From Anaerolineae bacterium (GTDB lineage: Bacteria; Chloroflexota; Anaerolineae; Promineifilales; Promineifilaceae), in contig JADLAX010000054.1 in assembly GCA_020848035.1 (NCBI GenBank), positions 62,001 to 126,000 on the forward strand: a DNA stretch of 64,000 nt, read 5' to 3'. A program made the translations under genes and the position numbers. Below the pieces are notes generated by a model. That model was not told the origin of the DNA. It saw only the letters and a list, made by a program, of their open reading frames with translations, and did no database searches. This document shows, in pieces, positions 23,466 to 33,118 of the stretch; position 1 is the first letter of the stretch; each line of letters starts with the position of its first letter.

Positions 23466-25910
23466 ATGACCCAAATTCCCGCCCATTTTCAGCTTGATTT
23501 TCAACCGGTGGCCAACCCGGCGGCCATCGTCATCGCCGGGGCCGCCCGGTTTACCGTGTTTACCACCCGCCTGATCCGGCTGGAGTATGATGCAAACGGC
23601 CGTTTCCAAGACGCCCCCTCCCAACCGTTCTGGTACCGCAACCAGCCGGTGCCCGCATTTGAACAGGCCGTGGTGGACGGCCGTCTCCACCTCACCACCG
23701 ACCATTTGCAGTTGAGCTACCAGGTGGGACGGCCGTTTTCCGCCGACAGTCTGCACATCACCCTCAAAGCCAGCGGCACCGTCTGGCACTTTGGCGACAA
23801 AAACCCCACCAACCTGCGCGGCACCTACCGCACCCTGGATGAAGTCAGCGGCAGCACGCCGCTGGAGCAGGGGCTGCTCTCGCGCAGCGGCTGGGCCGTC
23901 GTGGACGATTCACACACGCTCATCTTCAACCAGGACGGCTGGCTGGAACCCCGACCCAACCCGGACGCGCTTGACCTCTACTTTTTTGGCTACGGGCAGG
24001 CGTATAACGACTGCCTGCGCGACTACTTTGCCCTCACCGGCCCCGTGCCGCTGCTGCCCCGCTGGGCGCTGGGCAACTGGTGGAGCCGCTACTGGGCCTA
24101 CACCCAGGACGAGCTCACCCAGCTCATGCAGGATTTTCGCCAGCACGATGTGCCGCTCTCCGTCTGCATTGTGGACATCGACTGGCACCTGGCTGGCTGG
24201 ACGGGTTACACCTGGAATCGTGACCTCTTCCCCGATCCGCCGCAGTTTATCGCCTGGCTGCACGCGCAGGGGCTAAAAACGGCGCTCAACCTGCACCCCG
24301 CCGACGGGGTTGGCCCGCACGAGGCGCAGTACCCGGCAATGGTCCAGCGATTGGGCCGGCCAGACGATGGCGAACGCATTCCCTTCGACATCGCCAGCCC
24401 GGATTTTGCCAATGCCTACTTTGATCTTTTGCACCATCCGTATGAAGCGGATGGGGTGGATTTTTGGTGGATGGATTGGCAGCAGGGTGAGCTGAGCAGC
24501 ATGCCGGGGCTGGATCCGCTGTGGTGGCTCAACCACCTGCACTTTTACGACATTGCACGAAAGGGGGACAAACGGCCGTTTATCTTCTCGCGCTGGGGTG
24601 GCCTGGGCAACCACCGCTACCCCATCGGCTTCTCCGGCGACACCTTTGTTGATTGGGACAGCCTCAACTTCCAGCCCTTCTTCACCGCCACCGCCGCCAA
24701 CGTCGGCTACAGCTGGTGGAGCCACGACATCGGCGGGCACATGTTTGGCCTGGAAGAGGCCGAACTGTACGCTCGCTGGGTGCAGTACGGCGTCTTCAGC
24801 CCGATCTTCCGGCTGCACAGCACCAAAATCAAGTTCCACGACCGCCGCCCCTGGGGTCACGACGCCGCCACGTTGGCCGTCGCCCGCGACGCCATGCAGC
24901 TGCGCCACGCCCTCATCCCGTACCTCTACAGCCTCTCCTGGCGCAACACCACGCAGCACCAGGCACCCATCCGCCCGCTGTACCACGACTATCCCACCCG
25001 CGATGAGGCGTACCTCTGCCCGCAGCAGTACACCTTCGGCCCAGACCTCATCGCCGCGCCGCACACCACTCCCGCCGACCCAGACACGCAGCTCAGCCGC
25101 CAGGTGGTCTGGCTGCCGCCGGGCACGTGGCACCACTTTTTTACCGGGGAACAGTTTGAAGGAGACAGCTGGCAGGTGCAGTACGGCCGTCTGCAAGACA
25201 TCCCGCTTTTTGCCAGAGCCGGGGCGATTGTGCCCCTGGGGCCGAAGGTGGGCTGGGGCGGCCTGGACAACCCGGAGATGATCGATTTGCACTGCTTTGC
25301 CGGGGCGTCGGGTGAATTTACCCTGTACGAAGATGACGGTGAATCGCTGGCCTACCGGCAGGGCAGCTACGCGCTGACCACTTTCCGGCAGGTGTGGCAG
25401 GAAAACGAGGTGGTGGTGACGGTAACGGCCGTTGCCGGGATGCCGGGCCACGTGCCCAACAATCGCAAATACCGCCTGCACCTGCGCGGCCTCAGCGACA
25501 GCGTCAGCCTCACTGCCTGGCTCGATGGCCAGCCGGTTGAGCTGAACGCCACGTATGATGCCGCCACGGAAAGCTGGCAAACTGCGCCCATCATCGTGCC
25601 GCCAACGAGTGAACTGGTGCTGAAGGGAAACGGCCGTACACTGCTCAATCCGCGCAGCCGCCTGCGCGAAAACCTGGACAAACTGCTGCATGCCTTCCGG
25701 CTGGCCGTCCTCGTCAAAAACGCCATCGACTACAACCTGGCCGAAGTGATGGCCGACCCCGACTACCTGGCAACCTGGGAAGCCCAGCTCGAACCCGCCC
25801 ACAAGCAAGCCTTCCAGGAGCTGCTGCACCAGAAAGGCAGCTACACCCTCCCGGAGTTCGCCGGTAGCCAGACCATCACCTGGGACAATAAAAATAAGCG
25901 GGGAATCTAA
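23466..25910 (+). CDS. Glycoside hydrolase family 31 (alpha-glucosidase/alpha-xylosidase type)
   Basis: An 814-residue retaining glycosidase acting on alpha-linked glucosides or xylosides. The N-terminal beta-sandwich is followed by the (beta/alpha)8 barrel. The expected nucleophile is Asp337 in FWWMDWQQG and the acid/base is Asp392 in GFSGDTF. Further family motifs are WALGNWWSRYWAYTQDEL, VDIDWHLAGWTGYTW, HDIGGHMFG and 'PIFRLHS'. There is no signal peptide, so the enzyme is probably cytoplasmic. The C-terminal about 60 residues are an extra helical segment. A Shine-Dalgarno AAGGAG precedes the ATG. Specificity within GH31 cannot be fixed from the sequence alone. Confidence 0.93.
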   Translation: MTQIPAHFQLDFQPVANPAAIVIAGAARFTVFTTRLIRLEYDANGRFQDAPSQPFWYRNQPVPAFEQAVVDGRLHLTTDHLQLSYQVGRPFSADSLHITLKASGTVWHFGDKNPTNLRGTYRTLDEVSGSTPLEQGLLSRSGWAVVDDSHTLIFNQDGWLEPRPNPDALDLYFFGYGQAYNDCLRDYFALTGPVPLLPRWALGNWWSRYWAYTQDELTQLMQDFRQHDVPLSVCIVDIDWHLAGWTGYTWNRDLFPDPPQFIAWLHAQGLKTALNLHPADGVGPHEAQYPAMVQRLGRPDDGERIPFDIASPDFANAYFDLLHHPYEADGVDFWWMDWQQGELSSMPGLDPLWWLNHLHFYDIARKGDKRPFIFSRWGGLGNHRYPIGFSGDTFVDWDSLNFQPFFTATAANVGYSWWSHDIGGHMFGLEEAELYARWVQYGVFSPIFRLHSTKIKFHDRRPWGHDAATLAVARDAMQLRHALIPYLYSLSWRNTTQHQAPIRPLYHDYPTRDEAYLCPQQYTFGPDLIAAPHTTPADPDTQLSRQVVWLPPGTWHHFFTGEQFEGDSWQVQYGRLQDIPLFARAGAIVPLGPKVGWGGLDNPEMIDLHCFAGASGEFTLYEDDGESLAYRQGSYALTTFRQVWQENEVVVTVTAVAGMPGHVPNNRKYRLHLRGLSDSVSLTAWLDGQPVELNATYDAATESWQTAPIIVPPTSELVLKGNGRTLLNPRSRLRENLDKLLHAFRLAVLVKNAIDYNLAEVMADPDYLATWEAQLEPAHKQAFQELLHQKGSYTLPEFAGSQTITWDNKNKRGI

Positions 25911-25964
25911 TCTTTCAGCGCTATAACTGGTGCGACGCACTTTAGAAGTGCGGCGCACCTATTC

Positions 25965-28511
25965 CTATCTTTTTACTTCTTCAAGGTGGGATTGTACGGC
26001 CGTTACCGAATCCAACCCCAGCACTTCAGCCGCCAACGCCTCCGCTTCTGGCATTGTCCAGCGGCGCAGGGCCGCTTTGACCCCTGGGATGGATGGTGCG
26101 GCCATGCTCAGCTCCGTCAGGCCCAGGCCCAGCAGCAGCGGCGTCGCCAGCGGGTTGCCCGCCAGCTCCCCGCACATCCCCACCCAGATACCTGCTTCTT
26201 TGGCGGCAACGGCCGTTTGCCGAATCATTCGTAACACCGCTGGTTGCAGCGCTTGAGCCAGCTCGGCCACGTTGGCGTTGCCCCGGTCAGCGGCCATCAC
26301 GTACTGCGTCAAATCATTCGTGCCGATGCTGAAAAAGTCCACCTCGCTCGCCAGCAAATCAGCCACGGCCACCGCCGAAGGCAGCTCGATCATGATGCCC
26401 ACGGCCAGATCGGCGGCAAACGGTTTGCCCTCGGCCTGGAGCTGCTCACGGGCGGTTTGCAGCATCGCTTTGGCCCGGCGCAGCTCCGCCAGCGTGCCAA
26501 TCATGGGGAACATCAGCTTCACGTTGGCCGTCGTGCCGTCGTCCCGCACGCTGGCCTGCAAAATGGCGCGCAGCTGCGGCAGGAATATTTCCGGCATGTC
26601 CAGGCAAAAACGAATGCCGCGCCAGCCCAAAAATGGATTTTCCTCTTCGCCCAAATCCAGGTACGGCAGCGGCTTGTCGCCACCCACGTCCAGTGTGCGG
26701 ATGATCAGCGGTCTGTCGCCCAGCCCGGCCACCACCTGCCGGTACGCCGCCAGCTGCTCCGCCTCGCTGGGCGCTTCTTGCCGATCCAAAAACAAAAATT
26801 CGGTGCGGAACAGCCCCACGCCCTCGGCGCCGTAGCCCAGCGCCACGGCCACATCGTTTGGCCCGCCGATGTTGGCCGCGACCTCAATGCGCACGTCATC
26901 GGCGGTGTGGGCAATGGCCTGGCTGGCCGCCTTGGCCGCCTGCTGCGCCGCCTGCCATTTGTCCCGCATCGCTTCCAGTTCAGCAATTTGTTCATCGTCT
27001 GGGATGAGCCAGATCTGGCCAGTACGGCCGTCTACCCCCACCACCTGTCCCTCGTCTAAATCTGCCAGCGATTGGCCCGCGCCGACCACCGCCGGAATCC
27101 CCAAAGCCCGCGCCAAAATCGCACTGTGCGCCGTTGCCCCGCCCAGCTCCGTGCAGATGGCCAGCACCAGCGCCGGGTCCAGCCGCGCCGTGTCGGACGG
27201 CGTCAGATCGGCGGCGACGAGGATGTACGGCCGTTCCGCCTTCAGCGACGGCATGCTCACCCCCAACAGCTGGCGCAGCACCCGGCTGCCCACATCCCGC
27301 ACATCCGCCGCCCGCGCTCGGAAGTACGGATCGTCCAGCGCGGCAAACTGCTCCGCCGTGGCTTCGATCGCCTCCTGCCAGGCAGCTTCGGCGTTGATTT
27401 GCTCCGTTTCCAGGGCATGGCGTACGGCCGTTGCTAAATCCGGGTCCTGCGCAATGAGCTGGTGCGCCGCAAAAATGGCCGCTTCGTTGGCACCCACCTG
27501 CCTGGCCGTTTGCGCTTGCAAGGTTTGCAGCTCGGCGACGGCCGTGTTTACGGCCGTTTGCAGCCGCTGCCACTCTGCCGCACTGTTTTGGCCCGTCTGC
27601 CGCACAATGGCGGGCAGCCGGGGCCGGTATTGCAGCACCGGCCCAATGGCAATGCCCGGCGAGGCGGCGAGGCCGTAGAGCTGGCCTTCTTTAATTTCGC
27701 TGGGAACGGCCGTTTCGGCAGGCTCAACGGCCGTTGAGCCTATCGAAACGGCCGTCATTTCCGGGGCAGCGTCCGTTTCTCGCTCGCCAAAATTAGCGGC
27801 GGCTAATTGTTGGATGGCTTCAATGGCCTGGGCGCTGTCGGGGCCAACGGCCGTTACCACCACCGTCTCCCCCTGGCGCGCCCCCAGCGTAGTTACCTGG
27901 TTGATGCTCTTGGCATTGGCCGTCTTTTCCCCCTTGCGCACCGAAATTTCCGCCTGGAACTTGTTGGCCATCTGCACAAAGTTCGCCGCCGGACGGGCAT
28001 GCAGTCCCATCTTGTTGCGAATTTCCAGGCTGATCACCTGTGCTTCCCCTGTGCCAAACGCCGTCTCTGCCTCGGCCGACCCATTCAGCGCGGCCGGAAC
28101 CGCCAGGTTGAGATGCCCCGCTTTCACCGCCAGTGCCCCCTCAGCCTCTGCCACCACCTGGGCCAACGTGCCGCCGACCATTGCCTGGACCGCCGCCGCC
28201 ATTGTGCCTTCGACCAGCGGCGCAGCGCACAATTTTACGTTTGCCTGCTGCGCCTCAGGCAAAAATTCCAGGGCCATTTCGGCACTCAGCAGGGCGCTGC
28301 CCAAATCCATCAGCACCACCACCCCATCGTCGCTGTACACCGACTCAATCGCCGCCAGCACTCTCATGGGATCGGTGCCAATGGGCTGTTCCGGGTCGTC
28401 AATGCCGCCAGCGACGGCCAAAGGGGCCTGCCCCTGGACCATCTGCTCTGCTAATTCACGAACACCCTGCGCCAAAATTGCACTATGAGAAACAACGACT
28501 ATCCCAACCAT
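25965..28511 (-). CDS. dhaM: DhaM-HPr-enzyme I fusion: PEP-dependent phosphoryl donor for dihydroxyacetone kinase
   Basis: An 848-residue cytoplasmic phosphotransferase that carries phosphate from PEP to DhaL-bound ADP. Residues 1-125 are a mannose-type EIIA (DhaM) domain with His9 in VVSHSAIL. Residues about 158-240 are HPr with His171 in MGLHARPA. Residues about 275-848 are a full enzyme I with His462 in GGATAHSAILARAL, the PEP-binding SIGTNDLTQY region and the active Cys in GMCGELAG. The well-known E. coli DhaM has only a truncated EI part. This one has a complete EI, so it can work without a separate PTS. Last gene of the leftward glycerol operon, preceded by a terminator-like hairpin. 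Confidence 0.93.
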   Translation of the reverse strand: MVGIVVVSHSAILAQGVRELAEQMVQGQAPLAVAGGIDDPEQPIGTDPMRVLAAIESVYSDDGVVVLMDLGSALLSAEMALEFLPEAQQANVKLCAAPLVEGTMAAAVQAMVGGTLAQVVAEAEGALAVKAGHLNLAVPAALNGSAEAETAFGTGEAQVISLEIRNKMGLHARPAANFVQMANKFQAEISVRKGEKTANAKSINQVTTLGARQGETVVVTAVGPDSAQAIEAIQQLAAANFGERETDAAPEMTAVSIGSTAVEPAETAVPSEIKEGQLYGLAASPGIAIGPVLQYRPRLPAIVRQTGQNSAAEWQRLQTAVNTAVAELQTLQAQTARQVGANEAAIFAAHQLIAQDPDLATAVRHALETEQINAEAAWQEAIEATAEQFAALDDPYFRARAADVRDVGSRVLRQLLGVSMPSLKAERPYILVAADLTPSDTARLDPALVLAICTELGGATAHSAILARALGIPAVVGAGQSLADLDEGQVVGVDGRTGQIWLIPDDEQIAELEAMRDKWQAAQQAAKAASQAIAHTADDVRIEVAANIGGPNDVAVALGYGAEGVGLFRTEFLFLDRQEAPSEAEQLAAYRQVVAGLGDRPLIIRTLDVGGDKPLPYLDLGEEENPFLGWRGIRFCLDMPEIFLPQLRAILQASVRDDGTTANVKLMFPMIGTLAELRRAKAMLQTAREQLQAEGKPFAADLAVGIMIELPSAVAVADLLASEVDFFSIGTNDLTQYVMAADRGNANVAELAQALQPAVLRMIRQTAVAAKEAGIWVGMCGELAGNPLATPLLLGLGLTELSMAAPSIPGVKAALRRWTMPEAEALAAEVLGLDSVTAVQSHLEEVKR

Positions 28512-28533
28512 ACCCCCACACTTTCTTCAGGTG

Positions 28534-28577
28534 CAAAAAAGGTTCTCGACGGCCGTTTCCGCCGACGAGAACCTTTC
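28534..28577 (-). terminator. Terminator-like hairpin between glpK and dhaM
   Basis: In the direction of the operon, AAAGGTTCTCG pairs with CGAGAACCTTT and is followed by a T run (TTTTTTG). The loop holds an ACGGCCGT. It ends about 22 bp before the dhaM start and could lower dhaM expression relative to dhaKL-glpK. Confidence 0.7.
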
Positions 28578-28599
28578 TATTTAAAACCTAATCAGCAGA

Positions 28600-30105
28600 C
28601 TACTCAACCCATTCAAAGGTGCGGGTGACTGCTTTCTTCCACATCTTGTACAACTCCGTGCTGGCGTTGCTGTCTTTGTTGGGTTCCCACGTCTTGTCCA
28701 TGCCCCAGTTTTGGCGCATTTCATCTGTGTTCTTCCAGAAGCCAACCGCCAAACCAGCCGCATAAGCCGCACCCAATGCGGTCGTCTCCGCCACCTTGGG
28801 CCGAATCACCGGCACGCCCAACACGTCTGCCTGGAACTGCATCAGCAGATTGTTGAATACCATACCACCGTCCACCTTCAACGCGGTCAGGTCCACACCG
28901 GAATCAGCATTCATCGCGTCCAGAACTTCGCGGGTCTGGTAAGCGGTGGCTTCCAGGGTGGCCCGGCCAAAGTGGCCGCGATTGACGTAGCGGGTCAAAC
29001 CAGCGATCACCCCGCGGGCGTCATCTTTCCAATACGGCGCATACAGGCCAGAGAAAGCAGGCACGAAGTAGATACCACCATTGTCGTCCACCGTCTTGGC
29101 CAGTTCTTCTACCTCTGGGGCAGATTTAATCATCTTCAAGTTGTCGCGCAGCCACTGTACCAAAGCACCGGTAATGGCGATGGAGCCTTCCAGAGCGTAA
29201 ACAGCCGGTTGGTCACCAAACTTGTAGCACAGCGTCGTCAGCAAACCGTTATTGGACGGAACTGGTTCGGTACCGGTGTTCAAAATCATGAAACAGCCAG
29301 TGCCGTAGGTGTTTTTGGCTTCACCAGGGCTGAAGCAGGCTTGCCCCACCGTAGCCGCTTGCTGGTCACCCAGGTCGCCAGCTACCGGTACACGACCGCC
29401 AAACGGGCCATTTTCCAGGGTGTAGCCGTATACCTCAGAAGAGGATTTGATCGTGGGCAGCATGCTCAACGGAATGCCCATCGCTTTGGCAATATCTTCG
29501 TTCCAGCTCAACGTATCCAGGTTCATGAGCATGGTACGGGAAGCATTGGTTACGTCCGTTACATGAGCGCCACCGTTGGGGCCACCGGTCAGGTTCCAGA
29601 TGAGCCAGGTGTCGATGTTGCCAAATAGGGCGTTACCAGCGTCAGCGGCTTCGCGGATGGCTGGCACGTTATCGAGCAACCATTTCACCTTGAGGCCGGA
29701 GAAGTAGGTGGCCAAGGGCAAACCTACCTGGGGGCGGAAGCGATCTTGCCCGCCATCTTTGGCCATCTCGGCCACAACTTTGTCGTTGCGGGTATCCATC
29801 CAGACGACGGCATTGTGTAATGGCTTGCCGGTGTTTTTATCCCACACCACGGTGGTTTCGCGCTGGTTGGTAATGCCCACAGCGGCCAAATCTTTGGCGG
29901 TAATGCCAGCCCGTTCCATTGCGCCTTTAACGACGTCCTCGGTGCGTGCCCAAATTTCCATAGGATCATGCTCAACCCAACCCGGTTTGGGGAAGATTTG
30001 CTCGTGTTCCATCTGGTGCATAGCGACGGATTCGCCACTGTGGTTAAAAATCATGCAACGGGTACTGGTAGTACCCTGATCAATTGCTGCTACATACTTT
30101 GACAT
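28600..30105 (-). CDS. glpK: Glycerol kinase
   Basis: A 501-residue FGGY-family kinase phosphorylating glycerol at C3 with ATP. It begins with AAIDQGTTSTRCMIFNHSG (phosphate-binding loop) and contains GITNQRETTVVWDKNTG, the substrate region 'VWMDTR', and the C-terminal signature 'LKVDGGMVFNNLLMQFQADVLG.PV.RP...ETTALGAAYAAGLA'. Length and motifs are normal. It lies between dhaL and dhaM in the leftward operon, so glycerol and dihydroxyacetone phosphorylation are co-expressed. The gene lacks any perfect ACGGCCGT, unlike most genes here, and its codon pattern is somewhat more AT-tolerant than its neighbours, which may indicate high expression or later arrival. Confidence 0.96.
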   Translation of the reverse strand: MSKYVAAIDQGTTSTRCMIFNHSGESVAMHQMEHEQIFPKPGWVEHDPMEIWARTEDVVKGAMERAGITAKDLAAVGITNQRETTVVWDKNTGKPLHNAVVWMDTRNDKVVAEMAKDGGQDRFRPQVGLPLATYFSGLKVKWLLDNVPAIREAADAGNALFGNIDTWLIWNLTGGPNGGAHVTDVTNASRTMLMNLDTLSWNEDIAKAMGIPLSMLPTIKSSSEVYGYTLENGPFGGRVPVAGDLGDQQAATVGQACFSPGEAKNTYGTGCFMILNTGTEPVPSNNGLLTTLCYKFGDQPAVYALEGSIAITGALVQWLRDNLKMIKSAPEVEELAKTVDDNGGIYFVPAFSGLYAPYWKDDARGVIAGLTRYVNRGHFGRATLEATAYQTREVLDAMNADSGVDLTALKVDGGMVFNNLLMQFQADVLGVPVIRPKVAETTALGAAYAAGLAVGFWKNTDEMRQNWGMDKTWEPNKDSNASTELYKMWKKAVTRTFEWVE

Positions 30106-30119
30106 TTTTGCTCCTTCTT

Positions 30120-30203
30120 AAACGTGACCCTCCCCTCAATCTCCTCCCAAAGGGAGGGAAAGCCTGTCCCCTCTCCCTTCGGGGGAGGGTTAGGGAGGGG
30201 TAA
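30120..30203. repeat. Dispersed 'CCCTCCCC...GGGGGAGGG' hairpin between dhaL and glpK
   Basis: CCTCCCCTCAATCTCCTCCC and CCCCTCTCCCTTCGGGGGAGG form nested purine/pyrimidine hairpins. A relative (CCCTAACCCTCCCCCTGGGA) lies at 51802-51880. It is a widespread type of bacterial intergenic repeat. Confidence 0.55.
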
Positions 30204-30833
30204 TTATTCTTTGACTGTTTCAAGCAGGGCGTTAAGCATCAGGTAGGATGAGGTTGCCCCCGGATCCTGGTGACCGATGCTGCGTTCACCCAAATAGCTC
30301 GCTCTACCTTTGCGGGCCTGCAGTGGAATTGTGTTTTTCATGCCTTGTTCGGCAGCGGCAACGGCCGTTTCCAACACCTCAACTGTCCCCTTACCAGCAG
30401 CCATGGCCCCTTGCATCGCTTCCAGGGCCGGTGCCCAGGCATCGTACATCGTTTTGTCTTCCAGGTTTGGCCGACCGCGCTGTAAAATGCCCTCAACCCC
30501 AGCCTGCAGCAGATTAAACAAATCCTCGTCGCTCAGCTCTTCCTTGGCGGCCATGGCCATGCCGCTGCGCATAAAAAACGTGCCATACAGCGGCCCGCTG
30601 GCCCCGCCTACGCTAGAGATCAACGTCATGCCGGTTGTTTTCAGAATATTGCCAACATCTTTATCGGAAACAGTGGGTAATTTTTCCATCACCTTCTTAA
30701 ACCCGCGATCCATGTTGGTGCCATGATCGGCATCGCCAATGGCCGAGTCTAAATCGGTGAGGTAGGTTCTATTTGCTTGCAAAACGGCCGCTGTCTTTTC
30801 AAGCCACCGCACAATCTGGTCCTTAGTTATCAT
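30204..30833 (-). CDS. dhaL: Dihydroxyacetone kinase, ADP-binding subunit DhaL
   Basis: A 209-residue subunit whose bound ADP is rephosphorylated by DhaM and passes phosphate to DHA on DhaK. The Mg/ADP site is DSAIGDADHGTNMDRGF. The C-terminal signature is ASYLGERSIGHQDPGATSS. It follows dhaK by about 100 bp containing an imperfect 'CGGTGATCGGTCATCGG' word array. Together with dhaK and dhaM it makes the complete PEP-dependent enzyme. In E. coli, DhaL-ADP also activates DhaR, and the DhaR gene here is upstream. Confidence 0.95.
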   Translation of the reverse strand: MITKDQIVRWLEKTAAVLQANRTYLTDLDSAIGDADHGTNMDRGFKKVMEKLPTVSDKDVGNILKTTGMTLISSVGGASGPLYGTFFMRSGMAMAAKEELSDEDLFNLLQAGVEGILQRGRPNLEDKTMYDAWAPALEAMQGAMAAGKGTVEVLETAVAAAEQGMKNTIPLQARKGRASYLGERSIGHQDPGATSSYLMLNALLETVKE

Positions 30834-30932
30834 GATGAAAGACCCGCTCCTTCTGCCGTAAACAGTAAACGGTGATCGGTCATCGGTCTTTTTCCGATAC
30901 GGATCACCGAAAACTGATTACAGATTACCGAC

Positions 30933-32006
30933 TTAAGCGCCCCAACGCAAACCGGGGGTATTGACCGGCGCATCCCAGAACTTGAGGATCTCATCATCGG
31001 TTTTCACCAGCGTGATGGAACACCCCTGCATTTCCAGGGAGGTGATGTACGGGCCAATCAGGTTGCGGGCAATGGTGACGCCACGGGCCTCACATTCGGC
31101 CGCCAGCTTGCGGTAAACGGCGTACAGCTCCGAGACCGGCGTGCCACCCATGCTGTTCACAAAGGCGATCACCGAGTCACCGGCTTTAAACGGATCGTCG
31201 GTCAGATCTTTGTCGACCCAGGTGCCTTCGTCGTTGTCCCATTCGCGCACGGTGCGGCTGTAGGCGCCGTCGTCCAAAACGGCCGCAGCCATCATCGCCG
31301 TGATCTCATCCACCGACTTCATTGGCAGGCGCTGCCGACCAGGTTCACCATGAATACCGATGCCAAACTCAAACTCGCCATCGCCCAGGTCAAACGTGGG
31401 TTTACCGGCCGCAGGCACCGTGCAAGACGTGAGAGCAATGCCGATGGAACGGCCGTACATGTTCACTTTCCGCGCCAGATCAGCACATTGGTCCAGGTTG
31501 TAGCCCGCTTCAGCCGCCGCGCCCACAATTTTTTCCACGATGACCGTGGTGCCCACACCCCGGCGACCTGCCGTGTAGAGGCTGTCTTTAACGGCCGCAT
31601 CGTCATCAACCAGAATGGACTGCACTTTGATACCATCAGCATAGGCCAATTCAGCGGCCGTTTCAAAATTCAGCACGTCACCGGTGTAATTTTTCACCAG
31701 GAAAAGCACGCCCGCTCCGCTGTCAACCGCTTTGGCACATTCGTACATCTGGTCTGGCGTGGGGGAGGTAAATACCTCGCCTGGGCAAGCGCCGTCCAAC
31801 ATACCCATGCCCACAAACCCACCGTGCATCGGTTCGTGACCGCTACCACCACCGGAAATAATGGCCACCTTGCCTTCAACCGGCGCATCGGCGCGCGTCA
31901 CATAATAAGGATCATAATTAACTTTGATCGCATCTGGATGTGCCAGAGCCATGCCCTCAAGCTGCTCTCGGACAACATTTTCAACATCATTAATCAACTT
32001 TTTCAT
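30933..32006 (-). CDS. dhaK: Dihydroxyacetone kinase, substrate-binding subunit DhaK
   Basis: A 357-residue subunit that binds dihydroxyacetone covalently as a hemiaminal. The substrate loop is SGGGSGHEPMHGGFVG (His57), and the covalent His219 is in GIGIHGEPG. Length agrees with E. coli DhaK (356). It lies second in the operon after glpF, separated by a hairpin at 32049-32100. No glycerol dehydrogenase gene is in the window, so DHA must be imported or made elsewhere. In E. coli, DhaK antagonises DhaR. Confidence 0.96.
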   Translation of the reverse strand: MKKLINDVENVVREQLEGMALAHPDAIKVNYDPYYVTRADAPVEGKVAIISGGGSGHEPMHGGFVGMGMLDGACPGEVFTSPTPDQMYECAKAVDSGAGVLFLVKNYTGDVLNFETAAELAYADGIKVQSILVDDDAAVKDSLYTAGRRGVGTTVIVEKIVGAAAEAGYNLDQCADLARKVNMYGRSIGIALTSCTVPAAGKPTFDLGDGEFEFGIGIHGEPGRQRLPMKSVDEITAMMAAAVLDDGAYSRTVREWDNDEGTWVDKDLTDDPFKAGDSVIAFVNSMGGTPVSELYAVYRKLAAECEARGVTIARNLIGPYITSLEMQGCSITLVKTDDEILKFWDAPVNTPGLRWGA

Positions 32007-32048
32007 CTGGACTCTCCTTCACCCTGCGGGGAAATACTCATACCAGAA

Positions 32049-32100
32049 TTGAGGGTGCTTCTACCCTGAGAAGCGCCAGAACCGGGTGGAAGCACCCTCA
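32049..32100 (-). promoter_or_regulatory. Strong hairpin between glpF and dhaK
   Basis: TTGAGGGTGCTTC pairs exactly with GAAGCACCCTCAA, extended by TACCC/GGGTG. No T run follows in the operon direction, so a processing or mRNA-stability element is more likely than a terminator. Confidence 0.6.
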
Positions 32101-32195
32101 ACTCAATTTTGTTTCGGGTAAAAAATCACAAAGTGTTTCAGGGTTTTCACTGGCTGCCTGCCCGTGAATGCCCCTTCAACAAGCTTGACGATTTT

Positions 32196-32936
32196 TTAGA
32201 ATTTGCCAAGGGCGATCCAGAGGATAGCGCCGAGAGCACCACCGATGATGGGGCCTACAACCGGAATCCAGCTGTACCCCCAGTCGGAATCGCCTTTGCC
32301 GGGGATGGGCAGGAGGAAATGCGCAATACGCGGACCCAGGTCGCGCGCCGGGTTAATGGCATACCCGGTCGGGCCGCCCAAGGACAAACCAATGCCCCAC
32401 ACCAGGAAAGCAACCGGAATGATGCCCAAAGCGCCCATGTTGAGCGGAACGGCCGAACCGCTGGAATCCATCGTCGCGCCTTTAATAACCAGAATGCCAA
32501 AAACCAGCGCAAACGTGCCGATGATTTCACTAACGAGGTTCCACACCACGCTGCGAATAGCCGGGCCAGTCGAGAACACAGCCAGTTTCAAGCCAGCGTC
32601 ACTGGTTGGAGCCCAGTGCGGGAAGTAGTGCAGGTAGACCAGCACCGCACCCAGGAATGCGCCAATCATTTGGGCAATGATGTAGGGGAATACCTGACCC
32701 CACTCAAAGTTACCCGCAACCGCCAGGCCAATCGTCACGGCCGGATTTAAATGGGCACCGCTAACGGACGCCACCGAGTAAGCCCCAACAAATACTGCCA
32801 AACCCCAGCCCGTCGTAATGACCATCCAGCCTGCGTTTTGACCTTTTGATTTGTTTAATAACACATTGGCAACAACACCATCACCCAAAAGAATGAGCAA
32901 CATTGTCCCAATGATCTCGCCTAAGAAAGCACTCAT
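32196..32936 (-). CDS. glpF: Aquaglyceroporin (glycerol facilitator)
   Basis: A 246-residue MIP-family channel for passive glycerol entry. There are six membrane helices and both NPA half-helix motifs: AHLNPAVTIG (NPA at 64-66) and YAINPARDLGPR near residue 195. The Asp after the second NPA (NPARD) is the usual mark of glycerol-conducting members rather than water-only channels. First gene of the operon, with a leader of about 320 nt upstream. SD GGAGAGGATAAC precedes the ATG. Confidence 0.94.
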   Translation of the reverse strand: MSAFLGEIIGTMLLILLGDGVVANVLLNKSKGQNAGWMVITTGWGLAVFVGAYSVASVSGAHLNPAVTIGLAVAGNFEWGQVFPYIIAQMIGAFLGAVLVYLHYFPHWAPTSDAGLKLAVFSTGPAIRSVVWNLVSEIIGTFALVFGILVIKGATMDSSGSAVPLNMGALGIIPVAFLVWGIGLSLGGPTGYAINPARDLGPRIAHFLLPIPGKGDSDWGYSWIPVVGPIIGGALGAILWIALGKF

Positions 32937-33118
32937 GTTATCCTCTCCTTAATTGGTTTACTTCTTCCAAGTTCCCTGAGAAATAAGTACAGCATCACAG
33001 CTGTAAAATGTAGAAACAACAAAATGGTTCATCAGAAATAAGTGGTGGTCGTTTTAGCGTAATCCCCGTAGTTATTACCTCCCTACCTGCAGTGACCGGG
33101 CACTACAGGAAGCAAAAA

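Noticed and set aside
24273..25958. Long minus-strand frame opposite the GH31 gene (561 codons)
   Set aside because: An antisense shadow of a GC-rich gene: composition is Gly/Val/Arg-rich and it lacks domain motifs, while the sense strand encodes a complete GH31.
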